DNA from: Gemmatimonadota bacterium
Lineage (GTDB): Bacteria > GCA-2686955
Length of the DNA: 37,445 bases
Assembly: GCA_002686955.1 (NCBI GenBank)
Contig: NYZA01000239.1
Coordinates: forward strand, 1 to 37,445
Reading direction: 5' to 3'
Positions 1 through 9,840 of this stretch are shown here, piece by piece (the stretch's first letter is position 1; each line of letters starts with the position of its first letter). Under the pieces are notes generated by a model. That model saw nothing but the letters and a program-made list of their open reading frames with translations, ran no database searches and was not told the DNA's origin. Made by a program: the position numbers and the translations under genes.

Positions 1-80
1 ACGAGCGCTACCCGGCGAGCTACGCCCCGCTGGTTCGGGCCTACTTCCGGGCGCTCGCGGAGCGCGGAGGGCGACCGTGA
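1..80 (+). CDS. C-terminal fragment of an upstream protein (partial, truncated by window edge)
   Basis: Open frame from position 3 (ERYPASYAPLVRAYFRALAERGGRP*) with TGA at 78-80, overlapping the GTG start at 77 (GTGA). Confidence 0.55.
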   Translation, partial: ERYPASYAPLVRAYFRALAERGGRP

Positions 81-1792
81 CCGCCGGCGCCTGGCTGGTC
101 ATCGTGGCCTTGGGCATCCCGCCGGAATCTCCCGCTCTAGGTCTGCGGGAGGCCCGCGCGCTGGAGGTGAACGGCCGCCTCGAAGCTGCGGCGGCGCGGG
201 TCGAATCGCTCTTTGTCCACTTCGGTCCCGACAAAGGGGTTGGGGCCGCGTTGTTGCGAATTCACCGCGCCGCCGAAGACACGAAGGCGCAGTGGGATCT
301 GCTCCAGCGCTGGCTCGCGATCGATCCGTCGAACCCCACTGCATGCGACGCAATGGCGCAACTACAGATGCGGGCTGGCGATCCCGAGGCGGCGCTGAAG
401 ACGATCCGGGGCGTGGGGCGGCGCGGATCGGCCTCCGCCCAGGGACGGATGGCCCGCATCATGACGCGCCACGGCTTTTCCGATGACGCACTTCAGACCT
501 ATTTCAACGCACGCGGGGCTTTTGGCGACGACCGCCTCCATGCACGAGAGGTGGCGCGCTTGCTGGCGCGTCGCGGTGAGATCGAGGCGGCTGCATTGGA
601 GTTGGTCAACGCCTGGGATGAAAGGACCGCCTCGAGTCTTCGCTCGGAGCTCTTTGCTCTGGAACGGCAGTCGCCCGGTCGAATCGATCTGCCGGCGGTA
701 GCATCGATTCCGGGGGAGGGGGCGGCCCTCGCGGCACGATTGGCGCTGGGGCGAGGAGATGTGCAGGTGGCGCTCGGCCATCTGGAGAGCGTCGAATGGC
801 TGCCTCCCCATTCACTGGCCGCTCTGCTCGAGGCAGCGGAGGCGTATGCCCGCCGGGGCGGCGGGGAATGGGCGACGAAGGCAATGGAGCGGGCGCGATC
901 GTTTCTGCCGAGCGGCCCGAGAAGAAGAAATGTGTTGCTGCGTCATGCGCGCGTCATGCTCGATCTTGGCTGGATCGACGCCGCGAGCGACGCGCTCGAG
1001 GGGATCGTCGCCGCCAATAGAGAGATAAAGGGCGAGCATGCCGCTCTCGCCGGCCGACTCGCTCTCGAATCGGGTCGACCCTTCGATGCCCGGCCCCTTC
1101 TTCGCCGCGCGCGGGACAGTGCGGAGCTGCTCGCGAGAGCACGGGCCGAGGCCGTCCGAGATCTGATCGAATGCCATCTTGCGCTCGGCGAGCATGCCGA
1201 GGCTTTCGCGGAGGCGGAATCGTTGGCCTCCGCCGCCGACACAGCGCCCGAGTCGCGGGCAAACGCACTTCTGATGGCCGCCGAGGCGCGCCTGCACGCG
1301 GGCGATTCCGTCGACGCCGCCCGCCGCTTCCGCTCGCTCGTTCGCGTCTCCGCCGAGAGCGCCGCCGCCAACGATGCCCTCGAGCGCGCCTTCCTCTTGA
1401 CGCAGTTGGGATTCGCCTCCGCGCCCGACACCGCGGGCGTTCTCGAACCTTTCCTGGGCGCCGAGAGACACCGTCTCGCCCGCCGCCACGAAGAGGCGGC
1501 CGAACTCTACGAGAAGTGCGTCGAGACCTTGCCTGAGATTCGGATCGAAGCGGCGCTTCTCGGGGCGGAATCTCGCCGCGACTCGGGTGATCCCCTCGCG
1601 GGCGCTGCCCTGTTGGATCGGATCATCGGCACATTGGGTCCCGGTCCCGATCTGCCCCGTCTGCTCTACTCGCGCGCGCTCCTGCTTAACGACCCGGAGC
1701 AGCGGCAAGACGCTCTTCGCCGGCTGATCATCGATCATCCCGAGAGTCCGGCCGCCGAAGAGGCTCGCCTCCGGATCGAACGGGAGCCGTAG
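77..1792 (+). CDS. TPR-repeat protein, exported
   Basis: 571-aa ORF, GTG start, hydrophobic N-terminus, Ala/Leu/Arg-rich helical repeats typical of TPR. Confidence 0.8.
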   Translation: MTAGAWLVIVALGIPPESPALGLREARALEVNGRLEAAAARVESLFVHFGPDKGVGAALLRIHRAAEDTKAQWDLLQRWLAIDPSNPTACDAMAQLQMRAGDPEAALKTIRGVGRRGSASAQGRMARIMTRHGFSDDALQTYFNARGAFGDDRLHAREVARLLARRGEIEAAALELVNAWDERTASSLRSELFALERQSPGRIDLPAVASIPGEGAALAARLALGRGDVQVALGHLESVEWLPPHSLAALLEAAEAYARRGGGEWATKAMERARSFLPSGPRRRNVLLRHARVMLDLGWIDAASDALEGIVAANREIKGEHAALAGRLALESGRPFDARPLLRRARDSAELLARARAEAVRDLIECHLALGEHAEAFAEAESLASAADTAPESRANALLMAAEARLHAGDSVDAARRFRSLVRVSAESAAANDALERAFLLTQLGFASAPDTAGVLEPFLGAERHRLARRHEEAAELYEKCVETLPEIRIEAALLGAESRRDSGDPLAGAALLDRIIGTLGPGPDLPRLLYSRALLLNDPEQRQDALRRLIIDHPESPAAEEARLRIEREP

Positions 1793-4700
1793 CCGCAGGG
1801 AGCAGAACACGAAATACCGTACCCCGCTCCAACGCGGGCTCCACCAAGATCCGCCCTCCACACTCGTCCACGATCTTCTTCACGATCGAAAGCCCGAGCC
1901 CGGTCCCCGAGGTCTTGGTCGAGAAGTACGGCTCGAAGAGCTTCTGGCGAACCTCCGGCGATATGCCGGGACCGTCGTCCGAAACGCGCAGCTCCACGCC
2001 GGACACCTCACCGCCGATCTCCGTCGATCGCACCTCCACCCTCACCTGGCCGCCGCCTTGGGCGGCCATCGCGTCGCGGGCGTTCTCCACCAGGTTCAGC
2101 ACGAGGCGAGCAACGTCTTCACGCGCGATGCGAACCGGCGCGGTCTTCGCTTCGACCTTCACCGATAGGTCCACCACCTGCTCCGACGCGCCCTCATAGA
2201 TTCGCAGGGCATCCGACACAGCGTCACCAAGATCGATCGCGCTTCGGCCCACCGTCTCCGGCCGCGCCATTCGGCTGAATTCGCCGCTGATTCGGCGCAG
2301 GCGCTCGATCTGCTCCACTATCACGCCCACGCTCTCTCGAAGGGTGCGCCCGAAATCCTCGGAGCGCCGGTCATCGTCGTAGGCGTAAAGCAGATTCTGG
2401 GCCTGCAGCTTCATCGGGGTGAGTGGGTTCTTGATCTCATGGGCGACCTGCCGCGCCATCTGCGCCCAGGCGAGCATCCGTTGAGACTGGATCAAATCGG
2501 TGAGATCCTCGGCCACCAGCAGCACGCGACCCCCGGGTCCCGAGTCACCGATCCGAGTCAACGAGACACGCAGGGTGCTGTCCTCACCGAAGGGGATCTC
2601 CTTCGACACGGCTCCGGTGCGGCGAAAGGCCTCGATCAATGCGTCGACACCGGTGAGATCGCTGCGGCCGAGAGCGGCTTCGATCCCTCCCACGAGGGGC
2701 CGGCCCTGGCCTAGAAGGGTGTGCGCCGCGCGATTCGAGAGGCGGATCCGTCCTCCAGCGTCGGCCGAGACGACTCCCGCCTCGAGGTGCTCGATGATCG
2801 CCTCGAGGGCGCTACGCTGCGCCTCGAGCTCGTCGCGATTCTCGGCGAGCGATCGCGACATGCGGTTGAACGCCGTCACCAGGCGGGCCAGCTCGTCCCG
2901 GCCCTGCACCTCCACCTCTTCGCCCAAGGCGCCCGCGGAGATGCGCGCCGTCCCGTGGATGAGCCGTTGGAGGGGATCGCTGATTCTGCGAGAGAGGATC
3001 AGACCCGCGGAGACGGCGAGCCCGAGCCAGACGAGCGAGAGGCTGATGATGAGTGAGATCGAACGGGCGGCTTCGCGGCTCTCTCCGAGCTGGCCGGAGT
3101 GGGGCAATGAGACCGCCAATGCGCCCACGACGATGACGTCGTCGAGACGCAGCGCCCTGAAGACCGTCAGGCGCTCTCCGAGGCTCTCGAGCTCCGAGGT
3201 GATCAGCCCCGGTCGGCCGCGACCGAGCAGCGCCCGCCAGACCTTGCTCGGCAAAAGCTCCGGCACGAGGCGCGCCGCGACGAGCTCGGGTCGTGACGTG
3301 CCGGCCAAACCTTCTCGCCCGTAGACTCGCACTTCGTTGAGAACGAGGGCGTGCAGGCGCTCGCAGGTTTGACGCCCGAGGGCCCTGTAGCCGACCGTAC
3401 AGCCGGTCAGGCGGCCGTCGCGGGCGGGGAGGGGGCTGACGAGAACCAGCGCGGGTTCTCCGTCGAGCTCCTGATAGAAGGTGCGGCTTTCTCCGTTCTC
3501 CAAGACGGAGTTCAGCACTTCCCACGGCACGGACGCGGTTCTCCCGGAGCGGGCACGCTCGATGCCGCTGGCGTCGTAGATCCGCGAGCCGGCAAGTCGG
3601 GGCTGGCCGTTGGTGCCGGCCGGTAGCTCGCCCTCGACCATCCCCCAGGGAGCCGGGGCCTCCGCGCCCGCCGCGAGCCAATCGACCAGCGCTTCGCTTT
3701 CCTGCAAGAGGGAGCGGGCCAGCTCCAGCTCCAGATCGAGCTCAAGCGCTCCGAGGGCGAGAGAAGCCTGGTGCTCCAGATCTGTGCGCAGCGCGTCATC
3801 CCGCTCCCGGGTGAGCTGTTGCACGCCCGCCGTGCCCCAGAAGACGATCGGGAAGACAGCCACCGCAACGATCGCCAGCATCAGGCGAACGCGGAACTGG
3901 CCGAGCAGGTGCGGTATCCGCCGCGCCCAACCCCCGGCCAGAGCGATCAAAAGCCAAAAGGCGAAGAGCACGCAGCCGTGAACCGCCACGGCATCGAGGG
4001 CGAGGGCGGCAAGGTCGGGGTGCGGTCCGACCGGCAGACCGAGCCCCAGCACTTCGCCGCTCGGCTGCAGAGACCAGTGTAGGCGATAGGCTCGATCCCC
4101 GAGCATCGCGTCGCGCCATCCCCCCGGCAAAGCTCCGCCGCCGGTGAAGAGCCCTCGCGTCTCTTCCGGAAGCAGGTCGCCGATCGGAGCATCGGGTGCG
4201 TTCGAATCGACCAGAACACCGTTGCGGTAGCGGAGCACGACCGGATCGGCGCCCCAGCGAGAGAGTCGCCGGCTGAGCTCTCCCGTGCCGGTCCCAACCA
4301 ATGCGGGCCCATCCGGGAGGATTGTGACCGAGAGTCGCCCTTCCCCGACCGATGTCTCGATCGGAGCGGTCGCCACCAACATCTCCCATTCACGCGACCC
4401 GATCTTGCGGAGCACGCGGCGCACCGAGATCTCCTCTCCGGCGGCCGTGGCCGGCGAACCGATCGAGACGAGCCCAAGCGTTCCGGGCATATCGACCCGA
4501 AAACGGGACAACAGCCTGCCCTCCGGGTCGAGGATCTCGATCCTGCACGGGCGCCGGCCACCGCTCAGCCCGGAAGCGAGCCAGGCGTGGAATGCAGCCT
4601 GACCCCGGGCCGCAGTGCCCTCGATGACGCGCTGGATCCGGCCATCTGCCAGCATGTCGGACACGGCGGACTCGAGGATCGAGAGCTCGTACCCCTCCCG

Positions 4701-6326
4701 CTGGTGAGACCAGCGCCGCGCCTGTTCTTCGGCGAAAAACTGGAAGTCCTTTCGCTGCTGCTCCTTGAGAACCGCCGCGCTGGCCAGGCCGATCAATACG
4801 ACGACCGCGACCAGCCACGGTCCAACGACACTTCTCCGGCGCACGAAGGCATTGGCGCTGCCGGTCAAGGCGGCGGTGGTGGCCGCGAGCAGCCACCCCG
4901 CGGAGGAAAGCGGGGCGCATGCCAGGGCGACCAGGGCGGCTGGAACGAGGCGCGGCAGACGGCGCCTGGTTGCGCCCGGAAGGGCGGAGAGGAAGACGAC
5001 TCCACAGCCGGCTGTGGTCATGACGAACGCGGAACCGAGAAGCACCACCGAGACGGCGACCGAGAGCACCGCGGGATCGCCCAGGGTGGTCAGGTCGACG
5101 AAGGGAGGGTGACCGGCCGCCTCCGCGAACGCGGCGGTCCATTCAGTCCAAAGCACCGCGGCGACGACGGTCAAACCCGCGGCTGGGAGCGCCAGCAACG
5201 CCGGCAGTGCTCGATCCCGCCTGCGAATCCAGCGGGAGGAATTCCTGAATGCCAGGGCGAGCGCGAGATTCAGCGCGAGAAAGGTGAGTGCCGCGTCGCC
5301 TGGGCTGGCCAAGATCGTTGCCAAACCGGCCGGGAGCTCGGATGAGAGCAGAACGGCGAACTCGGCCGGATCGCGGGCCGCCTCCCCCAGGATCGGCACA
5401 TCGAGAAGCAGAAAACGGGCAACGAAGAGAATTCCGCAGCCGAGCATCCAGCCCCTCAGGCCGTCTCGGCGGCGAAGAGGGGGGATCGCCAGGCAGAGCG
5501 ACGCGATCAGTCCGACCGCCAACACGCCGACCCGGCGCGCGCCGCCCGGTAGTGGAGGGGCCGAGGGTGGGACATTGAGTGTGGCGAGGGGCGTCCCGGT
5601 TCCTCCGTCGAGATCGACGGCGATGGCGTTCGGATCGTAGGTCACGAGGGTATCGTGGAAGCGCAGACCCTCCACGGGAGGCACCGCCGGACGGATCCCC
5701 CCTCTGAGTAGAGGCTCCACCACCGCCAGGGGTCGGCCCACGACGACAGCCCCACCCCCTTCGATCGGAGCCACCGCGCGAACTAGTGTGTATGGCTCAT
5801 CCAGCCAAACGGCGATCTTAGTGCCCTCTTCGGGGATCGACTCGCCCCTACCGCCATAGGCCGCGGGGGTCCATCCCGCCCAGGCCACGAGCTCCCCATC
5901 CGCCGCCCTCACCACCGCCCCCACCGCGTCGTCGCGGGTCGCTGGCGGCATCAGCGCGTCCAGATGCTCGAAGGCGGCGATCCGAGAACCGGTCGCGACC
6001 GACTCACGCAGCCAGGGATCCGAGGCCACCCATTCGGCATCCTCGACGCACCGAAGAACGACATCTTCGAGGATCGGGTCGATCCGGTCGAGCGTGCTGG
6101 GCGACTCCGGCTCGGGCAACGCCACGCCCAATATGGCGAGCGCCAGCGCGGTCAGCGAAGTGGGCCGCGTCAAGCCGAGCCGATGGAGCGGACCGATCCA
6201 TCCCAGGGCGGCCACGAGGGCCAGGGCCACGGGGATCCCCATCGGCCATGCCGAGGGGAAGAGCGCCAAGAGCAGAAGCACGGCCCCGACGCCGTAGCCG
6301 GGACCGCGATCGGAGCGGTTTTCCAT
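1728..6326 (-). CDS. NtrY-like multi-TM sensor histidine kinase (HAMP, PAS, HisKA, HATPase_c)
   Basis: HAMP segment (LSRRISDPLQRLIHGTARISAG), H-box (ARQVAHEIKNPLTPMK), N-box (NLVENARDAM), G boxes (DDGPGIS, GTGLGLSIVKKIV); many TM segments. Confidence 0.93.
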   Translation of the reverse strand: MENRSDRGPGYGVGAVLLLLALFPSAWPMGIPVALALVAALGWIGPLHRLGLTRPTSLTALALAILGVALPEPESPSTLDRIDPILEDVVLRCVEDAEWVASDPWLRESVATGSRIAAFEHLDALMPPATRDDAVGAVVRAADGELVAWAGWTPAAYGGRGESIPEEGTKIAVWLDEPYTLVRAVAPIEGGGAVVVGRPLAVVEPLLRGGIRPAVPPVEGLRFHDTLVTYDPNAIAVDLDGGTGTPLATLNVPPSAPPLPGGARRVGVLAVGLIASLCLAIPPLRRRDGLRGWMLGCGILFVARFLLLDVPILGEAARDPAEFAVLLSSELPAGLATILASPGDAALTFLALNLALALAFRNSSRWIRRRDRALPALLALPAAGLTVVAAVLWTEWTAAFAEAAGHPPFVDLTTLGDPAVLSVAVSVVLLGSAFVMTTAGCGVVFLSALPGATRRRLPRLVPAALVALACAPLSSAGWLLAATTAALTGSANAFVRRRSVVGPWLVAVVVLIGLASAAVLKEQQRKDFQFFAEEQARRWSHQREGYELSILESAVSDMLADGRIQRVIEGTAARGQAAFHAWLASGLSGGRRPCRIEILDPEGRLLSRFRVDMPGTLGLVSIGSPATAAGEEISVRRVLRKIGSREWEMLVATAPIETSVGEGRLSVTILPDGPALVGTGTGELSRRLSRWGADPVVLRYRNGVLVDSNAPDAPIGDLLPEETRGLFTGGGALPGGWRDAMLGDRAYRLHWSLQPSGEVLGLGLPVGPHPDLAALALDAVAVHGCVLFAFWLLIALAGGWARRIPHLLGQFRVRLMLAIVAVAVFPIVFWGTAGVQQLTRERDDALRTDLEHQASLALGALELDLELELARSLLQESEALVDWLAAGAEAPAPWGMVEGELPAGTNGQPRLAGSRIYDASGIERARSGRTASVPWEVLNSVLENGESRTFYQELDGEPALVLVSPLPARDGRLTGCTVGYRALGRQTCERLHALVLNEVRVYGREGLAGTSRPELVAARLVPELLPSKVWRALLGRGRPGLITSELESLGERLTVFRALRLDDVIVVGALAVSLPHSGQLGESREAARSISLIISLSLVWLGLAVSAGLILSRRISDPLQRLIHGTARISAGALGEEVEVQGRDELARLVTAFNRMSRSLAENRDELEAQRSALEAIIEHLEAGVVSADAGGRIRLSNRAAHTLLGQGRPLVGGIEAALGRSDLTGVDALIEAFRRTGAVSKEIPFGEDSTLRVSLTRIGDSGPGGRVLLVAEDLTDLIQSQRMLAWAQMARQVAHEIKNPLTPMKLQAQNLLYAYDDDRRSEDFGRTLRESVGVIVEQIERLRRISGEFSRMARPETVGRSAIDLGDAVSDALRIYEGASEQVVDLSVKVEAKTAPVRIAREDVARLVLNLVENARDAMAAQGGGQVRVEVRSTEIGGEVSGVELRVSDDGPGISPEVRQKLFEPYFSTKTSGTGLGLSIVKKIVDECGGRILVEPALERGTVFRVLLPAATAPVRSGGEPLRRPDSRDDR

Positions 6327-6363
6327 AGAGCGGTTCAGCGATCGGCGCGCGAACGATCCGCGG

Positions 6364-6421
6364 GCACGATCGAAGCGATCATCCGATATCTGGCCGGAAA
6401 CCGCTACCGTACAGCAGGATC
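6364..6421 (+). repeat. 58-nt imperfect direct repeat, copy A
   Basis: Ungapped match to 14681-14738, 50/58 identical (gcacgatcgaagcg.tc.tccgata.c.ggccggaaaccgc..ccgtacagc.gga.c). Confidence 0.85.
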
Positions 6422-7225
6422 AGGATTCGCCGCCGAATGCGTGCCCGAGCCGTGCGAATCATGGGTTTCCATCCCCGGCCGAGCGACACCGAAGCGACGA
6501 TGCAAGGTGGGCTCGAGCCCAACGCGAAAAAGCTGCTCATGGCGTGCCCGGATGAACCTCCGCCATCCGGAATAGCGAAAACTCCGATTGCGCTCTCGAA
6601 ACTGAGCCAATTCCTCGCCGAGATCACCTCCGTACTCGCTGAGTTGGCGAGAGAAGCAGTCTTGTTTTGCGTGCTCATAGAGCGCCAGATCGAGGCGATT
6701 CACGGAGCGGACGCGCTCCAGCATCTCCTCCCCAAGGTCGGCGTGGCGAATGCGTGGGCACGCCTCTTCGTGGATGCCGGTGTAGCGCTCGTATTGGAAG
6801 CAGCGATCGTCGGCGCCCAGCCACCGCCGGAGCAGGATGAGAGACTCGTCGAAGCGCTCCGTGAGACCAACGAAGGCCAAGGGTCCCTCCAGGAAGCGTC
6901 GGGCCAGATCCAGGTCGGGTCCTCCCGCCAGGCGGGTGGTCTGGTAGTTCGCGAAACGCGGCTCGCCGAGAAAGCTCTCGAGGGTCCAGGGAACGCCCAT
7001 GCGCAAGCGCTGGTAGTTCAGATGCGAGAGGTAGCGCTGGACCGGATCGCGCAGGAAGGTCAGGTAGCGAGGCTGGCGACCAAGCACGCCGCCGTAATCG
7101 AGCCATGGGCGTGTGGTGTGGCCTCCGATCCCCGGCGTCTTGGGCAGCCAACGTAGGATTGCGCCAAGCTCCTCCGGGGGGAGGCAGTGCAGCGGATCGT
7201 TGGCCCAGTAGTACCAGGGGCGCAC
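6404..7225 (-). CDS. Sulfotransferase family protein (5' end disrupted or mis-started)
   Basis: Contains YLTFLRDPVQRYLSHLNYQR-type 3'-PSB region. The 5'-PSB motif (FFCLIHIERTGGSTLSGLLKNAFPG) lies upstream of the called ATG in the same frame (to ~7311), but that frame has no ATG/GTG/TTG before the next stop. Confidence 0.75.
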   Translation of the reverse strand: MRPWYYWANDPLHCLPPEELGAILRWLPKTPGIGGHTTRPWLDYGGVLGRQPRYLTFLRDPVQRYLSHLNYQRLRMGVPWTLESFLGEPRFANYQTTRLAGGPDLDLARRFLEGPLAFVGLTERFDESLILLRRWLGADDRCFQYERYTGIHEEACPRIRHADLGEEMLERVRSVNRLDLALYEHAKQDCFSRQLSEYGGDLGEELAQFRERNRSFRYSGWRRFIRARHEQLFRVGLEPTLHRRFGVARPGMETHDSHGSGTHSAANPDPAVR

Positions 7226-7516
7226 GGTCAGGAAGCCAGGGAAGGCGTTCTTGAGTAGGCCGCTGAGCGTGCTTCCTCCCGTGCGCTCGATATGGATCAG
7301 GCAAAAAAAGGGACGCGCGATCGTTGTCTTCTCTTTCTCACGTTGGTGTTGAAGTCGCTTTGCTGGTTGATCGGTCTTCGGGCGATGAACACGAGCCCGG
7401 ATTAACGTCGATCCCGGCGAAAGCCCTGCGTTGGCCGCTCAAGTTGTTGCTCGCGCGGTCGAATTCCCACCCATGTACAAAGGGAAGAGCGGCGTGCAGG
7501 CGCTACGGAATCACGC

Positions 7517-8677
7517 ATGAACCACGAACTGACAAAGCTCCTCCGAGAGCTCGACCAACGGCGCGAGAAGCTCCAGTCGGGTCCGGCTGTGATCTTTCTG
7601 CAGACGGTTCGAGGTTGCCCTCTGACCTGCGCGATGTGTCAGTTCGAGCCGAGCCGACCGGAGCGGATCTCCAGGGAGCTCTTGGCCAAGGTCGAGCCCG
7701 CATTTCCGAATCTCGAGGTTCTGGGGATTCACGGCTATGGCGCCCCCCTTCTGGGCGATCTCGACTACTTCGTGCGGCAGTCGTTGGAGCACGACTTCGT
7801 GATCCACATGAACACGACAGGGTTCTTCTTGACCCGTGAGCGAGCCGACTTGCTGGCCCGAACACGCCTTTCGATCCGCTTCTCTATTCCCGCAGGCACG
7901 GCGCCTACTTACGCCAACATTATGGGACGGGAATTCGGACGGGTGCTGGACAACGTCGCCTATCTCGTCGAGCGCACTCAGAGAACGGATCGCCCCGCCG
8001 ATCTCTGGTTCAGTTACATCGTAATGGAAGACAATCTGGACGAAATCGACGCCTTCCTGCATCGCGCTCACGACTGTGGCATCAGGATCGTCCAGTTCAT
8101 GCGCCTCAGGCCTCAGCCCCGAAAGCGCACTACGATTCGAGCCAAGGACCGAGACTACGGCTTCAACTACAGTCGGCAGGCGCATCCCAGTGTGCGAGAG
8201 AGGTTCATCGAACGCTTGCCGGAGATCCAAGCCATTGCCGCCGATCTCGGCATTGAGATCGAGCACGGCAGTTTGGTGGAGCGATTGGGCAACCCCAATG
8301 CGCTGGCGCAACTGGTCAACAACACCAGCTCACGCTACTTGCAGAGGAGAGTTCTCCCGTTCAAGACGGCCCGGGGGATATGTGTGGCGCCTTGGATCGG
8401 ACAGTTGAGCATCAACCAGAGCGGAATCGTATGCCTTTGCTGCGCCAGTGCCTTTCCGGTGGGAGATCTGAACCACTCCAGCCTGGACGAGATCTGGAAC
8501 TCGAAACACATGCGACGCGTTCGTCGCTCCTTCGCCCGGGAACGCTTTCCGCATCTCTGCGGATACTGCCGCGGGTTCGACCTCAAAGAGTACCCACGAA
8601 ACACTGTCTTCCGTAAGAGCTCGGAGAAACACCTGGAATGTACACAGAATCCGATCCAGGTCGCGTCTGCCTGGTAA
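7517..8677 (+). CDS. Radical SAM protein with SPASM-like C-terminus
   Basis: CxxxCxxC motif GCPLTCAMCQF; C-terminal Cys cluster (ICVAPW...GIVCLCC...LCGYCRGF). Confidence 0.93.
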   Translation: MNHELTKLLRELDQRREKLQSGPAVIFLQTVRGCPLTCAMCQFEPSRPERISRELLAKVEPAFPNLEVLGIHGYGAPLLGDLDYFVRQSLEHDFVIHMNTTGFFLTRERADLLARTRLSIRFSIPAGTAPTYANIMGREFGRVLDNVAYLVERTQRTDRPADLWFSYIVMEDNLDEIDAFLHRAHDCGIRIVQFMRLRPQPRKRTTIRAKDRDYGFNYSRQAHPSVRERFIERLPEIQAIAADLGIEIEHGSLVERLGNPNALAQLVNNTSSRYLQRRVLPFKTARGICVAPWIGQLSINQSGIVCLCCASAFPVGDLNHSSLDEIWNSKHMRRVRRSFARERFPHLCGYCRGFDLKEYPRNTVFRKSSEKHLECTQNPIQVASAW

Positions 8678-9840
8678 TCCCGTCGGTCAGGGAAGTTCGC
8701 GAAGACTACCTTCGCCACGTTCCAGCCGAGGTAGACCTCATCGTCGTCGAGGACCGGGCTCATGGGCGGATCGTGCCTTTTAGGCCCAACATGAAGGTGT
8801 TTGACCACCAGTCGCAAGATCGAATCATGGGCGCTGATCGGGATCTGATCCCGCGTGGCGGCGCGGCTTGTCGCAATTTCGGTTTCTATTTAGCATGGCG
8901 TGAGGAATATAAAGTCATCCTGACACTGGACGACGACTGCATCGTTCCGTCCGGTTATCTTCAGGCTCATGGTGGTCTCGGGCGCCATATCGATCTCCCG
9001 ACGGAGTCTTGTGCCGGATGGTACAACACCATTGCCGCTCTGGATCTACCTCCATCCCGCTATGCGCGGGGCTATCCCTACGAGGAGCGCTTCGAGAAGA
9101 GAATCCAACGCCGAATGACGCAAGGGCGAGTGGTGTGCAACCACGGGCTCTGGAGTCGACACCTCGATTTCAATGCCGTGGATCGCTACGCACAGCAACA
9201 CTATTCTGGCGAAGAGGCGATGGTGAGGCTGCGCGAGCCCACACTGCGGATCTAGGACAGCAAATTCCCGTTCTGCGGTATGAACTTCGGCTTCACACGC
9301 GAGATCGCGCCGATCGTTACACAAGTCCCACAGAATATCGAGATCATGGATCGGTATTCGCTCTGGCGCTTCGATGACATCTGGGGCGGCTACATCCTGC
9401 AGAGCCTTATCGCGCTCAAGGGTGATGCCATCACCATCGGCGATCCCGTAGTGGTGCACACCAAGGCCGGAGATTTGCGTCGCGAGGTCTCGGGGGAACA
9501 CTACGGACATCTCGTTTCGCCCTATTTCTACGATTTGGTGGACCGGGCCGTCGAAGACTGCTCGCCGATGGCACCGTACGCCGAGGCCTATGCTGCATTC
9601 GCTCAGGGGTTCCGCGGTGCCGTGGATCGGGGGGTTCCTAGTGGCTATCGCCCCCTGCTTCGTGCCTTGGGGCTCTTCTTCGAACGCTGGTCCGAGCTCT
9701 TCCTTAGCGACTCTGCCCTCGCCAGTGCTCCGTTCGCGCGCCCCGCCGACGCGAATATGTGGTCCATTCAGACAGGTCAAGCGGGGGGAACGGGGACGCT
9801 TCCCTTTTCTACGTCGGGCGACGGGACCGAATCCCCATGA
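8638..9840 (+). pseudogene. Reversibly glycosylated polypeptide (RGP / UDP-arabinopyranose mutase-like) gene interrupted by in-frame TAG at 9253-9255
   Basis: ORFs 8638-9255 and 9280-9840 share a frame and are separated only by TAG plus 8 sense codons (DSKFPFCG). Together they carry LDDDCIVP, RGYPY, HGLW, FPFCGMNFGFTRE, WRFDDIWGGYI and HTKA in the RGP family order. Confidence 0.85.

Noticed and set aside
812-1861. Long minus-strand ORF (349 aa) opposite the TPR gene
   Set aside because: Antisense shadow ORF in GC-rich coding sequence; low-complexity composition, no motifs.
4587-5345. Plus-strand 252-aa ORF opposite the histidine kinase
   Set aside because: Kinase frame is clearly coding; this frame is Gly/Arg/Gln-rich with no recognisable domain.
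6437-7156. Plus-strand 239-aa ORF opposite the sulfotransferase
   Set aside because: The minus frame carries sulfotransferase motifs; plus frame is a shadow ORF.
9253-9255. Pyrrolysine or general amber recoding to explain the RGP stop
   Set aside because: TAG terminates several other genes here (e.g. 1790, 13496, 14704, ompA) and no recoding signal is visible; mutation or error is simpler.
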